From NCBI GenBank assembly GCA_020051775.1, contig JAGVQJ010000132.1, positions 1 through 47,764 of the forward strand: a stretch of DNA of 47,764 nt, given 5' to 3'. The notes beneath the pieces are model-generated. The model was not told the origin of the DNA and searched no databases. It worked only from the letters and a program-made list of their open reading frames with translations. This document shows, one piece after another, positions 31,079 to 40,063 of the stretch. Source of the stretch: Calditrichota bacterium (lineage in GTDB: Bacteria > Electryoneota > B3-LCP). Both the position numbers and the translations under genes were made by a program. Every line of letters begins with the position of its first letter. Within the stretch, counting starts at the first letter, position 1.

Positions 31079-34000
31079 TTATGCTTCACTCTCCGCCAGA
31101 ACCAGTTCCGGTACGGTTTGCGGTGCTGGGACCCGCTGGCGGCTGAAGCGATCCATGAAGGTGTACATCACCGGAACCAACACCAGCGTCAGCAGCAGCG
31201 AGGAGGTCAGCCCGCCGATGATGACGACGCCCATGCCGGCGCGCATGTCCGATCCTTCACCCAGAGCCAGCGCCAACGGCATCATCCCTAAGATCATGGT
31301 TAGCGTGGTCATCAGGATGGGTCGCAGACGCATTGGGCCGGCGGTCAGCAACGCCTGGCGCATGTTCATGCCCTGAGCGCGCAGTTGATTGGTGAAGTCC
31401 ACTAACAGAATGCCGTTCTTGGTCACCAGCCCCATTAAGATCAGAATGCCGATCATGGAGAACATGGACAGGGTGTATCCGGTGATGGCTAATCCCAGCA
31501 GCGCGCCGATCAGCGACACCGGCACCGAGAACATAACCGTGAAGGGATGGATATAGCTTTCGTACAGCACTACGAGGATCATATATACGAACAAAACCGA
31601 CAGTAAGATGGCGCGAATCATGTCGGTCATCATCTCGCGCATGTTTTCCACGTCGCCAAAAGCGAAGAAACTCACCCCCGCTGGCGGCGAATACTTGGCC
31701 ATTTCTTGGTCGAAGTCGCCCTGCACTTCACCCAACGAACGACCCACCACATTGGCCGAGACAGTCACCAACCGCTCGCGATCCTTGCGGGTAATGGAAG
31801 AGGGGCCGCTGGTGCGATCTATTCGTGCCACGTCGGCAAGCTTCACCATCTGCCCCGCATGGTTCTTGATCTCGATACCCGTCACCAGGGCGGGGTTATT
31901 GCGGTAGCGCGGGGCGAGGATGGAGCGCACATCCACCTCCACTTCGCCGGTGCGGAAACGAGTAACGACGTAGCCGTTGACGGCATTGCGCAGCGCCATA
32001 GCTATTTCACCGGGCGTTAACAAGCTATTGGCCGCTTTCTCTCGATCCACCACCACTTGCAGTTCCGGAGATCCCAGCTCATAGCTGGTTTGCACATCCC
32101 GTGATCCGGGCACATTGCGCAGCACGGACATGGCGTAATCAGCCGCCACTTGCACGGAATCCAGATCCTGTCCGCGGATTTCGTACTGGATGGGCGCGGC
32201 ATTGGCCATGCCGAATATCCCGATGTCGCTGATCGTCACTTCCAGGCCGGGCAAATTTTTCGCATACGCGGCGATCTCATTCTGAGTCAATACCGTCGGC
32301 TTGCTCCGCTCGTTGCGGGATTTCAGTTTCACCTGGATGGCTCCCAGGCGGGGGTTGGCTTCGAAGCCGTGTTCGCTCTCTTGTTGTCCCACCACCGTCA
32401 GCACTTGCTCAACGTCGGGCAAACCCAAAATATACTCTTCAAGCCGGGAGACAGCGGTGTTGCTCTCTTCCAAGGTAGTGCCCAGAGGCATCTTGGTGGC
32501 TACGGCAAACTCGCCTCGATCAGCGGCGGGTACGAAGTCGGCGCCGATATAACCCAAAGGTACCAACGCGAGCGATCCGACCATCATAAGGGAGGTGATC
32601 AGCACGACCGCCAGCCGGTGATCTAATGCCCAGGTTAAAACACTGCGATAAAACTGCTCCAACCCGGCATACCAACGTTCGAAACGGCGCTTGAAGCCCT
32701 GCATCCACTTTTCGCCTTCCACATTCTGAGCGTTATTCAAGCGGCTGGAAAGCAACGGTGTGATGGTGAAGGATACCAGCAGTGACATCAGCACCGCGGT
32801 CACGAAGGCAATGGAAAATTCCCGAAAGATGTTGCCCACCAACCCGCCGAGAAAAGCCACCGGCATGAAAATGACCACATCCACCAACGAGATGGAGACG
32901 GCAGCCAGACCGATTTCGTTGCGCCCTTGGATGGCGGCTGTAGCAGGATCAGAACCTTTCTTCAACCAGCGATGAATATTCTCCAGGACGACGATGGAGT
33001 CGTCCACCAGTACGCCGATAACCATGCCCATGGACATCATCGTCATCAGATTAATGGAAAATCCGAACATGGCCATGGAGATGAAGGTCGAGATCAGAGA
33101 AATGGGGATGGCCACCAGCACGATCAGTGAGTTCCGCAAGGAATGCAGAAAGACCAGCAGCACCAATGCCACGACAATCAGCGCTTCAAAGATATTCCGC
33201 TTCACTTCGGCGATGGCATTGCGGGTAAACTGCGTGATGTCCTGGGCCACCTCGAATTTGATCGAGCCGCCGTATTGTTTCTCCAGGGAGGTTAGCTCTT
33301 TGCGAATTTTCTCGGCCGTTTTGACGCTGTTGGCTTGAGACTGCTTGACAATCTGGATCCCCAGGGCTCCGGTTCCCGCCAGGCGCGCCAGGGAACGGTC
33401 AGCTTTGATAGTATCGGTCACGGCGGCCACGTCACGCAGGAAGATGGCGCCGCCGGTCGGCAATGGCACGCGGGTGCGCTCGATCTCTTCCAAGGTGGCA
33501 TACTTACCGGCCACACGGACGGAGAAATCCTGTGATTGGCCGTAAACTTTACCGGCCGGTACATCCAGGTTGTCCGCAGTCAGAATACCGTTTAAATCGG
33601 CCAGTGAAAGGCCGTGCGTTTTCAGCTTTTCCGGATCCACGGCGATTTGAATTTCACGCTCTTCGGCGCCCGATAAGGTCACCTGGCCGACGCCGTCTAT
33701 CTGCTCTAAGCGTGGCTTGATCTTCTGATCCACCAGCGTGAATAAATCCGCTCCCGATAATTGGCTGCTGACGGCCAGACGCAGGATGGGCAACGCGCCC
33801 ATGTCAGATTTAATCAGTTGCGGTTCTTCTGCATCGTCGGGTAACTGGGCGCGCGCCGCATTGATCACCCGTTGGGTTTCTTGAGTCACGACGTCCGCGT
33901 TGGCCGACATGTCGAATTCCAACACCATGACGCTGACGTTTTCCCGGTTGTAAGTGCGGATGTGCTTTAGCTTATTCAAGGAAACGACGGCGTCTTCCAA

Positions 34001-34198
34001 CGGTTTGGAGACCATGGTCTCCACTTCCTTGGGGCCTGAACCCGGCCAGACCGTTACTACGGTGACCCAGGGCCAGTTCATGGATGGCAGCAGGTCCACC
34101 GGCAGCCATTGGTAGGAGATCATGCCCACGATTACGATAGCCAGGAAAAACATGGCCAGCGAAGCGGGGCGCTTCAGTGAAAGTTGGGTCAACGTCAC
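31079..34198 (-). CDS. RND efflux transporter, HAE-1 (AcrB/MdtBC-like) permease
   Basis: 1039 residues, full length. It has a first helix (12-30), a large periplasmic porter loop, and helix four with GMVIGVLVDDSIVVLENI, where Asp399/Asp400 form the proton-relay pair. The duplicated second half has its own helix cluster ending at about 1020. Start is a GTG that overlaps the adaptor stop by four bases (GTGA). Together with the adaptor and TolC homologue upstream on the same strand it forms a tripartite pump powered by the proton gradient. Drug, bile or lipid export cannot be separated by sequence. Confidence 0.95.
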   Translation of the reverse strand: MTLTQLSLKRPASLAMFFLAIVIVGMISYQWLPVDLLPSMNWPWVTVVTVWPGSGPKEVETMVSKPLEDAVVSLNKLKHIRTYNRENVSVMVLEFDMSANADVVTQETQRVINAARAQLPDDAEEPQLIKSDMGALPILRLAVSSQLSGADLFTLVDQKIKPRLEQIDGVGQVTLSGAEEREIQIAVDPEKLKTHGLSLADLNGILTADNLDVPAGKVYGQSQDFSVRVAGKYATLEEIERTRVPLPTGGAIFLRDVAAVTDTIKADRSLARLAGTGALGIQIVKQSQANSVKTAEKIRKELTSLEKQYGGSIKFEVAQDITQFTRNAIAEVKRNIFEALIVVALVLLVFLHSLRNSLIVLVAIPISLISTFISMAMFGFSINLMTMMSMGMVIGVLVDDSIVVLENIHRWLKKGSDPATAAIQGRNEIGLAAVSISLVDVVIFMPVAFLGGLVGNIFREFSIAFVTAVLMSLLVSFTITPLLSSRLNNAQNVEGEKWMQGFKRRFERWYAGLEQFYRSVLTWALDHRLAVVLITSLMMVGSLALVPLGYIGADFVPAADRGEFAVATKMPLGTTLEESNTAVSRLEEYILGLPDVEQVLTVVGQQESEHGFEANPRLGAIQVKLKSRNERSKPTVLTQNEIAAYAKNLPGLEVTISDIGIFGMANAAPIQYEIRGQDLDSVQVAADYAMSVLRNVPGSRDVQTSYELGSPELQVVVDREKAANSLLTPGEIAMALRNAVNGYVVTRFRTGEVEVDVRSILAPRYRNNPALVTGIEIKNHAGQMVKLADVARIDRTSGPSSITRKDRERLVTVSANVVGRSLGEVQGDFDQEMAKYSPPAGVSFFAFGDVENMREMMTDMIRAILLSVLFVYMILVVLYESYIHPFTVMFSVPVSLIGALLGLAITGYTLSMFSMIGILILMGLVTKNGILLVDFTNQLRAQGMNMRQALLTAGPMRLRPILMTTLTMILGMMPLALALGEGSDMRAGMGVVIIGGLTSSLLLTLVLVPVMYTFMDRFSRQRVPAPQTVPELVLAESEA

Positions 34199-35256
34199 GG
34201 CTGCACCCCCTGCACCATCACCAGGTTGAGGCGCGAACCGGTCGAAAGATTCTGATTGCCGGTGGTGATCACGGTGTCGCCAACAGCCAGACCATCCACT
34301 GCTACGCGATCACCGACTGACCCAATCATGCGCAAAGTCACTTTCTGGGCGACCGAACCGCCGCGAGCCAGAAACGCCACCGTGCGGCCGGCATCAGGCA
34401 ACAAGGCTGCGCGAGGCAATAGAATGGCGCTGTCGGTGGGCGCTGTGGCGATGACGGCACGCGCGAACATGCCCGAACGCAATCTGTCATGACCCGCCAG
34501 ACGCAGCTCCACCGGGAAGGCGCGGGACCCCGGAATTGCCCTACTGCCCACGCTGGAAACCTTGCCCTCCATAGTATCGCCCAAAGCTTCGATGATGATC
34601 GTTGCTGGCGCATCGGGTGTCAGGTATTTCACGTCATTCTCGGAAATCTGCACGTTCAGTTTCAGGGATGATATATCCACAAGCTGCGCGACCGGCATGC
34701 CGCGTTCCACCATCTGACCCACTTCGGTCAGGCGGCTGGCCACTGTGCCGGCAAACGGAGCCCGGATGGTGGCATCATTGTAAGTCTTCAGCGCCATGCG
34801 GTAACCTACTTCGGCGCTTTTGGCCCCCAGCCGGACGTTCTCGATTTCGGATTGGGAAATGCTGTTTTCCGCAAAGAGCCTCTCCAGGCGTTCCAGATCC
34901 ATCGTCGCCTTGTCATAAGCGATTTTGGCGCGCTCGGATTCCAAGCGATAGAGTTCGTCATCCAGCCTCACCAAAGGATCGCCTTTACGGACGGCGTCGC
35001 CCACGTCTACCAACACTTCCATAACCCGGCCGCCGGTTTCGGCGGCGATTACGGATTCCCGGTTACCCGTTAATGTGCCGGTTTCGGTAATGTGACGGAT
35101 AAATGTTTCCGGTTGGGCCACCATACCCTGGACGGTTACCACGCCGGTGTAGGCGTCTTTTAAGGAATCTGCTTTGCTCTGGCGAACCATACGGCTGATC
35201 ACAATGGTACCTGTCAACAACAGCACGATCGCTATAATATATTTCACTTTCGACAT
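34195..35256 (-). CDS. RND periplasmic adaptor (membrane fusion protein)
   Basis: 353 residues from ATG 35256, which has AGGAG five bases before it; a longer frame from 35283 lacks this. One N-terminal membrane segment (6-24), a biotinyl-lipoyl-like half (ETGGRVMEVLVDVGDAVRKGD), a short coiled-coil hairpin with LERLERLFAENSISQSEIENV in two parts, a second lipoyl half with IRAPFAGTVASRLTEVGQMV, and a beta-barrel domain. It bridges the RND permease to TolC. The order TolC-adaptor-permease on one strand supports one operon. Confidence 0.92.
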   Translation of the reverse strand: MSKVKYIIAIVLLLTGTIVISRMVRQSKADSLKDAYTGVVTVQGMVAQPETFIRHITETGTLTGNRESVIAAETGGRVMEVLVDVGDAVRKGDPLVRLDDELYRLESERAKIAYDKATMDLERLERLFAENSISQSEIENVRLGAKSAEVGYRMALKTYNDATIRAPFAGTVASRLTEVGQMVERGMPVAQLVDISSLKLNVQISENDVKYLTPDAPATIIIEALGDTMEGKVSSVGSRAIPGSRAFPVELRLAGHDRLRSGMFARAVIATAPTDSAILLPRAALLPDAGRTVAFLARGGSVAQKVTLRMIGSVGDRVAVDGLAVGDTVITTGNQNLSTGSRLNLVMVQGVQP

Positions 35257-35270
35257 TATTGCTCCTATAA

Positions 35271-35326
35271 TCAAGGATGTCATTCAAGTTCTCAAGGATG
35301 TCATTCCAGCGAAAGCTGGAATCTAG
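35271..35326. repeat. Direct repeat plus GAAA-loop palindrome upstream of the adaptor gene
   Basis: TCAAGGATGTCATTC occurs at 35271-35285 and again at 35292-35306, 21 bases apart. The second copy runs into ATTCCAGC-GAAA-GCTGGAAT (35303-35322), a perfect 8-base stem with a GNRA loop. Sequences of the form TCATTCC-GAAA-GGAAT are common dispersed REP-like elements. It lies between the TolC and adaptor genes. Confidence 0.7.
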
Positions 35327-35342
35327 CTGTTTTAGGTCCCCT

Positions 35343-36659
35343 TTAATTTGTATATGGCTTTAATCCCAAAGCCATTCGCGCGTCGGCGGCGGCTGACAGG
35401 CGGTCGTAACGAGCCTGTGCCAGTGCGACGCGAGCTACCAATTCATCCAAACGCGCGGCATCCATTTCCAAGGGGGTAATTTGACCTTGGGCAAGTTTGG
35501 TCTGCGCGATGCTGCGCGCAGCCTGGGCCTGACTGACCGCTGATTGAGCGGCTTCTTCGCTGCTTAGGGCAGTATGATAAGAACTGGAGGCGGCTTCGTA
35601 CTGCAAGCGCGCACCGCGTTGCGCCTGCGTCAGATTCAGTTGCGCTCGCTGCCAGTCGGAGCGCGACTGTTGGGCTTGGCCGGCGACCTTACCGCTGGTC
35701 CACAAGGGGATGGTCAGGGCGATGCCACCGTACACCGAGGAGACGTTGTTGCGCGGATTGATCGCCCATTCGTTGTTGGACCACATCCAGGAATATTTCA
35801 CCTGGCCGGCCAGGATGGGCAGGCGCGCGTTACGATTGATTACGTAGAGATTGCGATACATGTCAGTCAAGTCGCGCAAAGCTTCCAGGTCGTCACGGCT
35901 CTCCAGGCGGGCCACCGAAGTATCGTCGCCAACCGCTAACAGGTAATCGGACAGCGATCCTTCGATGGTCAGCGCGGTGTCCACGGGGACGCCCATCAGC
36001 TCTTTTAATGATAATTCCGCCAGGCGCAGATTGTTCTGAGCCTGCTGAAATTGTGGAATTTGATTGTTGGCCTGCACCTGAACACGCAGCACGTCATAGT
36101 CGGACATCATCCCCACGTCACGCATGCGTTGTACCCGGCGCAGAGACGAATCGCTGATCGCCAGACTGCTGCGGCGCGCCTCGACGACTTCGCTCAGCAG
36201 CAGCACCGTCCAGAATCGCTTCGCCAGGTCCAACTCGAGGGATCGGACGGTATTGCTGAGCAGATGATCGTTGGATTTACGTGCTGCCCAGGCGGCGTTC
36301 AGGCCCGCACCCACCCTCCCGAAAGTGAACAGGGGTTGATTCAAAGTCGCTTCGGCCAGGGCGCCGTTATCCTGTTGCATTTGCACCGGCATGGGTTCAG
36401 AAGAGCCGGGGGGAGTGAAGAACACCACCGACGGCTTCCAGTAAGTTTGCAGGGCGGCTGTGACTTCGACCTGCGGCAGAGCGTTGGACCAGGCTTCGGT
36501 CACCTGGCCGTTGATCTTCATGCGATCTAAGCGCGGAGTCTCCAGGCGCAGGGAACGCTGCCGACCCAAGTTTAAGGCCTCATCCAACGTCAGGCTGTAA
36601 GTGATCCCAACTTGCAGAGCCAGGATTATGAGAGTAAGCGTCATTAATTTGAATTTCAT
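35343..36659 (-). CDS. TolC-family outer membrane efflux protein
   Basis: 438 residues. A signal peptide (about 1-22) is followed by two repeated OEP halves rich in long helices with heptads, for example LEAARRSSLAISDSS-type and LAQGQITPLEMDAARLDELVARVALAQARYDRL near the end (in pieces: QGQITPLEMDAARL, VARVALAQARYDRL). The GITPLE-like turn is typical of the family. It forms a trimeric outer-membrane tunnel for the RND pump encoded downstream. It is the first gene of that set; a 135-base gap with repeats separates it from the outer-membrane protein gene before it. Confidence 0.9.
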   Translation of the reverse strand: MKFKLMTLTLIILALQVGITYSLTLDEALNLGRQRSLRLETPRLDRMKINGQVTEAWSNALPQVEVTAALQTYWKPSVVFFTPPGSSEPMPVQMQQDNGALAEATLNQPLFTFGRVGAGLNAAWAARKSNDHLLSNTVRSLELDLAKRFWTVLLLSEVVEARRSSLAISDSSLRRVQRMRDVGMMSDYDVLRVQVQANNQIPQFQQAQNNLRLAELSLKELMGVPVDTALTIEGSLSDYLLAVGDDTSVARLESRDDLEALRDLTDMYRNLYVINRNARLPILAGQVKYSWMWSNNEWAINPRNNVSSVYGGIALTIPLWTSGKVAGQAQQSRSDWQRAQLNLTQAQRGARLQYEAASSSYHTALSSEEAAQSAVSQAQAARSIAQTKLAQGQITPLEMDAARLDELVARVALAQARYDRLSAAADARMALGLKPYTN

Positions 36660-36689
36660 TTTTTCTTCGCGAGGGGTTTTTTCTATGCG

Positions 36690-36716
36690 GTAGTCGGGGT
36701 CGTCCTCGACTCCGAC
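36690..36716. repeat. Palindromic dispersed repeat, family B
   Basis: GTAGTCGGGGTCG (36690-36702), loop TCC or so, then TCGACTCCGAC. The first arm is the exact reverse complement of 43964-43976, so this is the same element as at 43950. Confidence 0.6.
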
Positions 36717-36735
36717 GAGTCTACTCTATTCGCGC

Positions 36736-36774
36736 GTCCCGGGCGGCTCTATCGTGCAGCCGGCCGCCCGGGAC
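36736..36774. repeat. GC-rich 12-base inverted repeat
   Basis: GTCCCGGGCGGC (36736-36747) and GCCGCCCGGGAC (36763-36774) pair perfectly with a 15-base loop. It lies just after the end of the minus-strand outer-membrane protein gene and before tolC, so it may stop or attenuate transcription; no T-run follows on the minus strand. Confidence 0.55.
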
Positions 36775-36794
36775 ATCTATATAAAACTTCGGGC

Positions 36795-37409
36795 TTAGAA
36801 GGTCCCGAAGCGGAGCGACAGTCCTGCCACCGGCCCAGCGGCATCATTGTTGCTCAAGTCGTTGATGGTTACGCCGTTGACGAAACGGTATCCGGCGCCC
36901 AGATCGGCGCGCAACCAGGTGGTGAGGTTCAATTCGGCATGAACCATCGGCTGCACAAAGAAGAAAGCGTCGCGGTGATTTCTATTCCAATCGTTCTCTT
37001 CGTCTTCCCAGACGGCGTTATCGGTCCAGGTGATTGCGCCGCCGCCGATCAGTGCGTCGGCAGTCAGGTGCAGCATATAATCGCTCTTAAAGACCACGCC
37101 GACCAAAGCACCACCATATCCGAAATCATAGCGCATATTTTGTCCGTTGCCAACGGTTAGAGCGTCCGGCGCTGGAACGCGAGTCGCGAATCCATAACCA
37201 GCGCCACCCAGATAGAGAAGATGGTTGACAACGAAGGCGCCCTGGCCGCCCACCAACACGCCGTCCACGCCGTTGAAGCGACTGTACATCACGGCCGGGG
37301 CACCGAAACCTCCAAATTGGAATGAACCATCTATTAGGGTTCTCTCGGCGGCATTGGCGGTAATGGCCAGACTCAGCACTGTTAAAGTTATAATCATTAC
37401 GCGTTTCAT
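36795..37409 (-). CDS. Small outer-membrane beta-barrel-like protein
   Basis: 204 residues. Signal peptide MKRVMIITLTVLSLAITANA, then alternating aromatic and glycine-rich strands such as GGAGYGFATR, YDFGYGGALVGVVFKSDY, LRADLGAGYRF and the closing AGLSLRFGTF that ends in Phe, as many outer-membrane barrels do. I do not recognise a named family. AAGGAG precedes ATG. It lies 39 bases after the stand-alone receiver gene and probably shares its sigma-54 promoter. Confidence 0.7.
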   Translation of the reverse strand: MKRVMIITLTVLSLAITANAAERTLIDGSFQFGGFGAPAVMYSRFNGVDGVLVGGQGAFVVNHLLYLGGAGYGFATRVPAPDALTVGNGQNMRYDFGYGGALVGVVFKSDYMLHLTADALIGGGAITWTDNAVWEDEENDWNRNHRDAFFFVQPMVHAELNLTTWLRADLGAGYRFVNGVTINDLSNNDAAGPVAGLSLRFGTF

Positions 37410-37448
37410 GGTCTTGCTCCTTGGTGATTGATGTGAACTATTTATTGC

Positions 37449-37829
37449 TCAGGCCTTCGGCCTCTTATGATGAGATCGGATCAGTTTATGCAACGCCTCC
37501 AATATAGTGTTAGCCCGCAATGGTTTGGGGAAGAAGCAACAGCAATGCTTGCCGATGGTTTCACGGTCAGCCGGCTGAACTTCGTGGCCGCTGATCATGA
37601 TGACGGTGGCTTCCGGGTTGATCTGATGGATTCTTTGCACCACTTCTAATCCCGATATTTCCGGCATACGCAGGTCGGTGATAACGGCGTCGAATTTCCC
37701 GGAAAGGTATTGTGTCACCGCGTCCAGAGGATTTTGGTAAGCTTCGGTTTCAAATCCGCCCTGTTGTTCCAGCATCATCTTTAAGCCCGCCAGGGAAAGG
37801 GGATCGTCGTCTATGATCATGATTTTCAT
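37449..37829 (-). CDS. Stand-alone CheY-like receiver protein
   Basis: 126 residues: acidic IIDDDP (Asp7-9), phosphoacceptor Asp52 in VITDLRMPE, Ser80 in IMISGHE, and Lys102 in FPKPLR. There is no output domain. A longer frame reaches to 37892, but the family begins at MKIMIIDDD, AAGGAAT lies suitably before ATG 37829, and a consensus sigma-54 promoter at 37863-37879 lies inside the longer frame. It probably acts by protein contact or as a phosphate sink. Promoter position and the outer-membrane protein gene after it suggest it belongs to a sigma-54 circuit. Confidence 0.88.
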   Translation of the reverse strand: MKIMIIDDDPLSLAGLKMMLEQQGGFETEAYQNPLDAVTQYLSGKFDAVITDLRMPEISGLEVVQRIHQINPEATVIMISGHEVQPADRETIGKHCCCFFPKPLRANTILEALHKLIRSHHKRPKA

Positions 37830-37862
37830 TGGTATTCCTTTTTGCTTTCCGCAGATCACTAA

Positions 37863-37879
37863 AAGCAAGGGGTGTGCCA
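37863..37879 (-). promoter_or_regulatory. Consensus sigma-54 promoter of the receiver gene
   Basis: On the minus strand the sequence reads TGGCAC-ACCCC-TTGCTTTT, a full match to the -24/-12 consensus, with ten bases between GG and GC. Transcription should begin near 37853, about 24 bases before ATG 37829. Confidence 0.85.
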
Positions 37880-37955
37880 AACACAGACACACCCATTATC
37901 ATATTGTAATTACGATATTTATGCTAATGTAATGGCAGTATCTGCGGAGCCGTTA

Positions 37956-37983
37956 GGCTCTGTGGAACCGGCTCTGTGGAACC
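37956..37983. repeat. Perfect 14-base tandem repeat, possible enhancer
   Basis: GGCTCTGTGGAACC occurs twice with no gap (37956-37969 and 37970-37983), followed by related GGGTGGATCTGGAGGACC. It lies about 105-130 bases before the predicted start of the minus-strand sigma-54 transcript, a normal enhancer distance. Confidence 0.7.
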
Positions 37984-38129
37984 GGGTGGATCTGGAGGAC
38001 CGGGGGCACCAATGGCTCGTGAAATTCAACCTATCAACGGATGCAACACTTTGCACTTGATTTTTAGGGAAAGATTCATTACTATTATAGCAGAACTCGA
38101 TTAATATCCATCCATTGTGCGGAGGCACT

Positions 38130-40046
38130 ATGTCGCGCATCTCTCTGAAGCTGGTTTGTTTGGCGCTTCTCATTCCAGCGTTATCCCTGGCGGCGATTAA
38201 CCCGAATCCCAAGACCAAGGTTAAATCTTACCCCAATCGGAACGGCAGTGAACCGGTCACCGTGGGGATGGTGGCACCAGTCTATCCCTCTGTTCCGGTG
38301 ATTGCGCAGACCGATATCATCGGCGATACCCAGATCGTAGGTATGACCTGGACTGAAAATCAGCACAACGGCACTTGCGGCCGGATGAACACCCTGGAAT
38401 CTGATGGATGGCGTCAATTTTCCTGGATGAAGGGTGAAAATGAGGGGGCGAGCACGCGCCACATCTGGTGGAATGGCATTGATCCCAACGGGATACAAGT
38501 TTTCCCCGGATTCGGGGTGGCCGTTGAGGCTTCCCTGCGTGGCGGTTACGCGAGCATGGATGTGTTCTCCAACGGCGCAGGGATCGTGGGCTATCATGCC
38601 AGCATCGGGCTTCCCGGTGATTTTTATGTCATCAAAGCGTCGCCGGACATCATCCCGCACGCCGGGGCGTTTTTGGATTTCCAGGCGCCGCTCGTTTCCC
38701 CCACACTGGAAGTGGATTGGCCGCGCATGCAGATCAGCCAGAATGGCCGGTTGCACGTGATCGGGACACAATATACCGGGACTACAGGTCCACAAGAGCA
38801 ATATTACATTGGGGGAGTCTATGATCCGACGATGATGTCCATCACCTGGGATCCCGCCTGGACTTACATGGACACGACGATGACCATCGCGGCGGACGTG
38901 GCCACTTCACCCGTGACCGGCAGCAATAAGATGGTTTTCGGGTGGGCTCACAACCGCGATCAGGGACTAACCCAACTTAACAACGATCTCTACTGCGTGA
39001 TTGACGCAGACGGCTTGAATCCCAATTTTCAGCAGGCCGTCAATCTCACGCAGTTCATCCCGCCGGATCTGTCGCTGTTGCCGGACACGCTGTCGGCTGA
39101 TAGAGATACTCTGCGGCTTTACACGGATCTCAACTGCTTCATAGATCACAACAATTTCGCTCATATCGCCTTCACCACGCGAAGCTTCTTTGAGATTGAA
39201 GGAACCTCTTACTATAACGCCTCCATCATCTGGCATTGGTCTGAACAATTTCCCGACACTTTCACCGTAATCGGCAACTACTACGCTTATAATAACAACA
39301 TAGATTGCGGTGATTGGAACATGAAGGCGCAGCGTCCCAGCCTGGGGGAAGACGCTGCGGGCACGCTTTACTGCATGTACCAGGTGTTCGATACTGACAC
39401 CCTCCACCTGACGGCTCCGCCTTTTATGATGCCATCCGGTGAAGTCTACATGACCGTTTCGGTTGACGGCGGCATGCATTGGGCGCAAGGGACCAATGTC
39501 ACCAACACCATCACTCCCTTTAATGCTCAACCGGGCCGTAGCTATTCCGAACTAACCCCAACGATGGCCAAGAAAGTTGACGCCTATTGCCATATCCAAT
39601 ACGTGCTGGATCTCGATGCGGGAGATGTTGGCGCTTCACAAAGCGGCTGGACCAACAACCCGGTTAAATACCATCGCGTTCCGGTTTCACTGATCCCTAC
39701 CACGCCATTGGTGACCAACATTCCGTTGCACGTCGGAGCTTTGTCGGGTGTGCCGCCGATTTCCCCGCAGGGTTCCGCGCCAACTACCTTTGCATTAAAA
39801 CAGATCTATCCCAATCCGTTCAACTCGACGACCTCTATCACGTTTACATTGGAAGCCGCCGGAGAGATTTCTCTGGACGTCTTCAACAATCAAGGCCAAA
39901 GGGTGGCAAATGTGGCGAAGGGAACATTCGGGGTGGGTGAACACACGGTTGGATTCGACGCCGCTACGATGTCTTCAGGCGTCTACTACTGCAAACTGAT
40001 TTCGGGAAGGCAATCGGTGCAGGAGAGACTGGTCCTGCTGAAGTAA
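38130..40046 (+). CDS. Secreted propeller-like protein with T9SS C-terminal sorting domain
   Basis: 638 residues from ATG 38130, which has GGAGG five bases before it; TTG 38115 lacks this. Signal peptide MSRISLKLVCLALLIPALSLA. The body (about 40-540) is beta-rich with an Asp-box-like VSVDGGMHW near 470, as in BNR/sialidase-type beta-propellers; catalytic residues of sialidases are not recognised. The tail has YPNPFNSTT, SLDVFNNQGQRV, GVYYCKLISG and RLVLLK, a Por_Secre_tail signal. Export by T9SS to the surface or medium is expected. It is followed by the converging kinase/NtrC pair 17 bases later. Function of the body is unknown. Confidence 0.8.
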   Translation: MSRISLKLVCLALLIPALSLAAINPNPKTKVKSYPNRNGSEPVTVGMVAPVYPSVPVIAQTDIIGDTQIVGMTWTENQHNGTCGRMNTLESDGWRQFSWMKGENEGASTRHIWWNGIDPNGIQVFPGFGVAVEASLRGGYASMDVFSNGAGIVGYHASIGLPGDFYVIKASPDIIPHAGAFLDFQAPLVSPTLEVDWPRMQISQNGRLHVIGTQYTGTTGPQEQYYIGGVYDPTMMSITWDPAWTYMDTTMTIAADVATSPVTGSNKMVFGWAHNRDQGLTQLNNDLYCVIDADGLNPNFQQAVNLTQFIPPDLSLLPDTLSADRDTLRLYTDLNCFIDHNNFAHIAFTTRSFFEIEGTSYYNASIIWHWSEQFPDTFTVIGNYYAYNNNIDCGDWNMKAQRPSLGEDAAGTLYCMYQVFDTDTLHLTAPPFMMPSGEVYMTVSVDGGMHWAQGTNVTNTITPFNAQPGRSYSELTPTMAKKVDAYCHIQYVLDLDAGDVGASQSGWTNNPVKYHRVPVSLIPTTPLVTNIPLHVGALSGVPPISPQGSAPTTFALKQIYPNPFNSTTSITFTLEAAGEISLDVFNNQGQRVANVAKGTFGVGEHTVGFDAATMSSGVYYCKLISGRQSVQERLVLLK

Positions 40047-40063
40047 TTCTCAGCACAATACTG

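Larger units (their letters stand above)
37830..38129. other. Divergent 300-base intergenic region
   Basis: Between the receiver gene (minus) and the secreted protein gene (plus). It holds the minus-strand sigma-54 promoter (37863-37879) and a 14-base tandem repeat (37956-37983). I see no clear promoter facing the plus-strand gene apart from AT-rich sequence near 38060-38105. No small gene is supported. Confidence 0.6.

Noticed and set aside
37450-37465. GAGGCC-GAA-GGCCT hairpin at the end of the receiver gene
   Set aside because: Short stem, partly coding, and no T-run after it on the minus strand, so not called a terminator.
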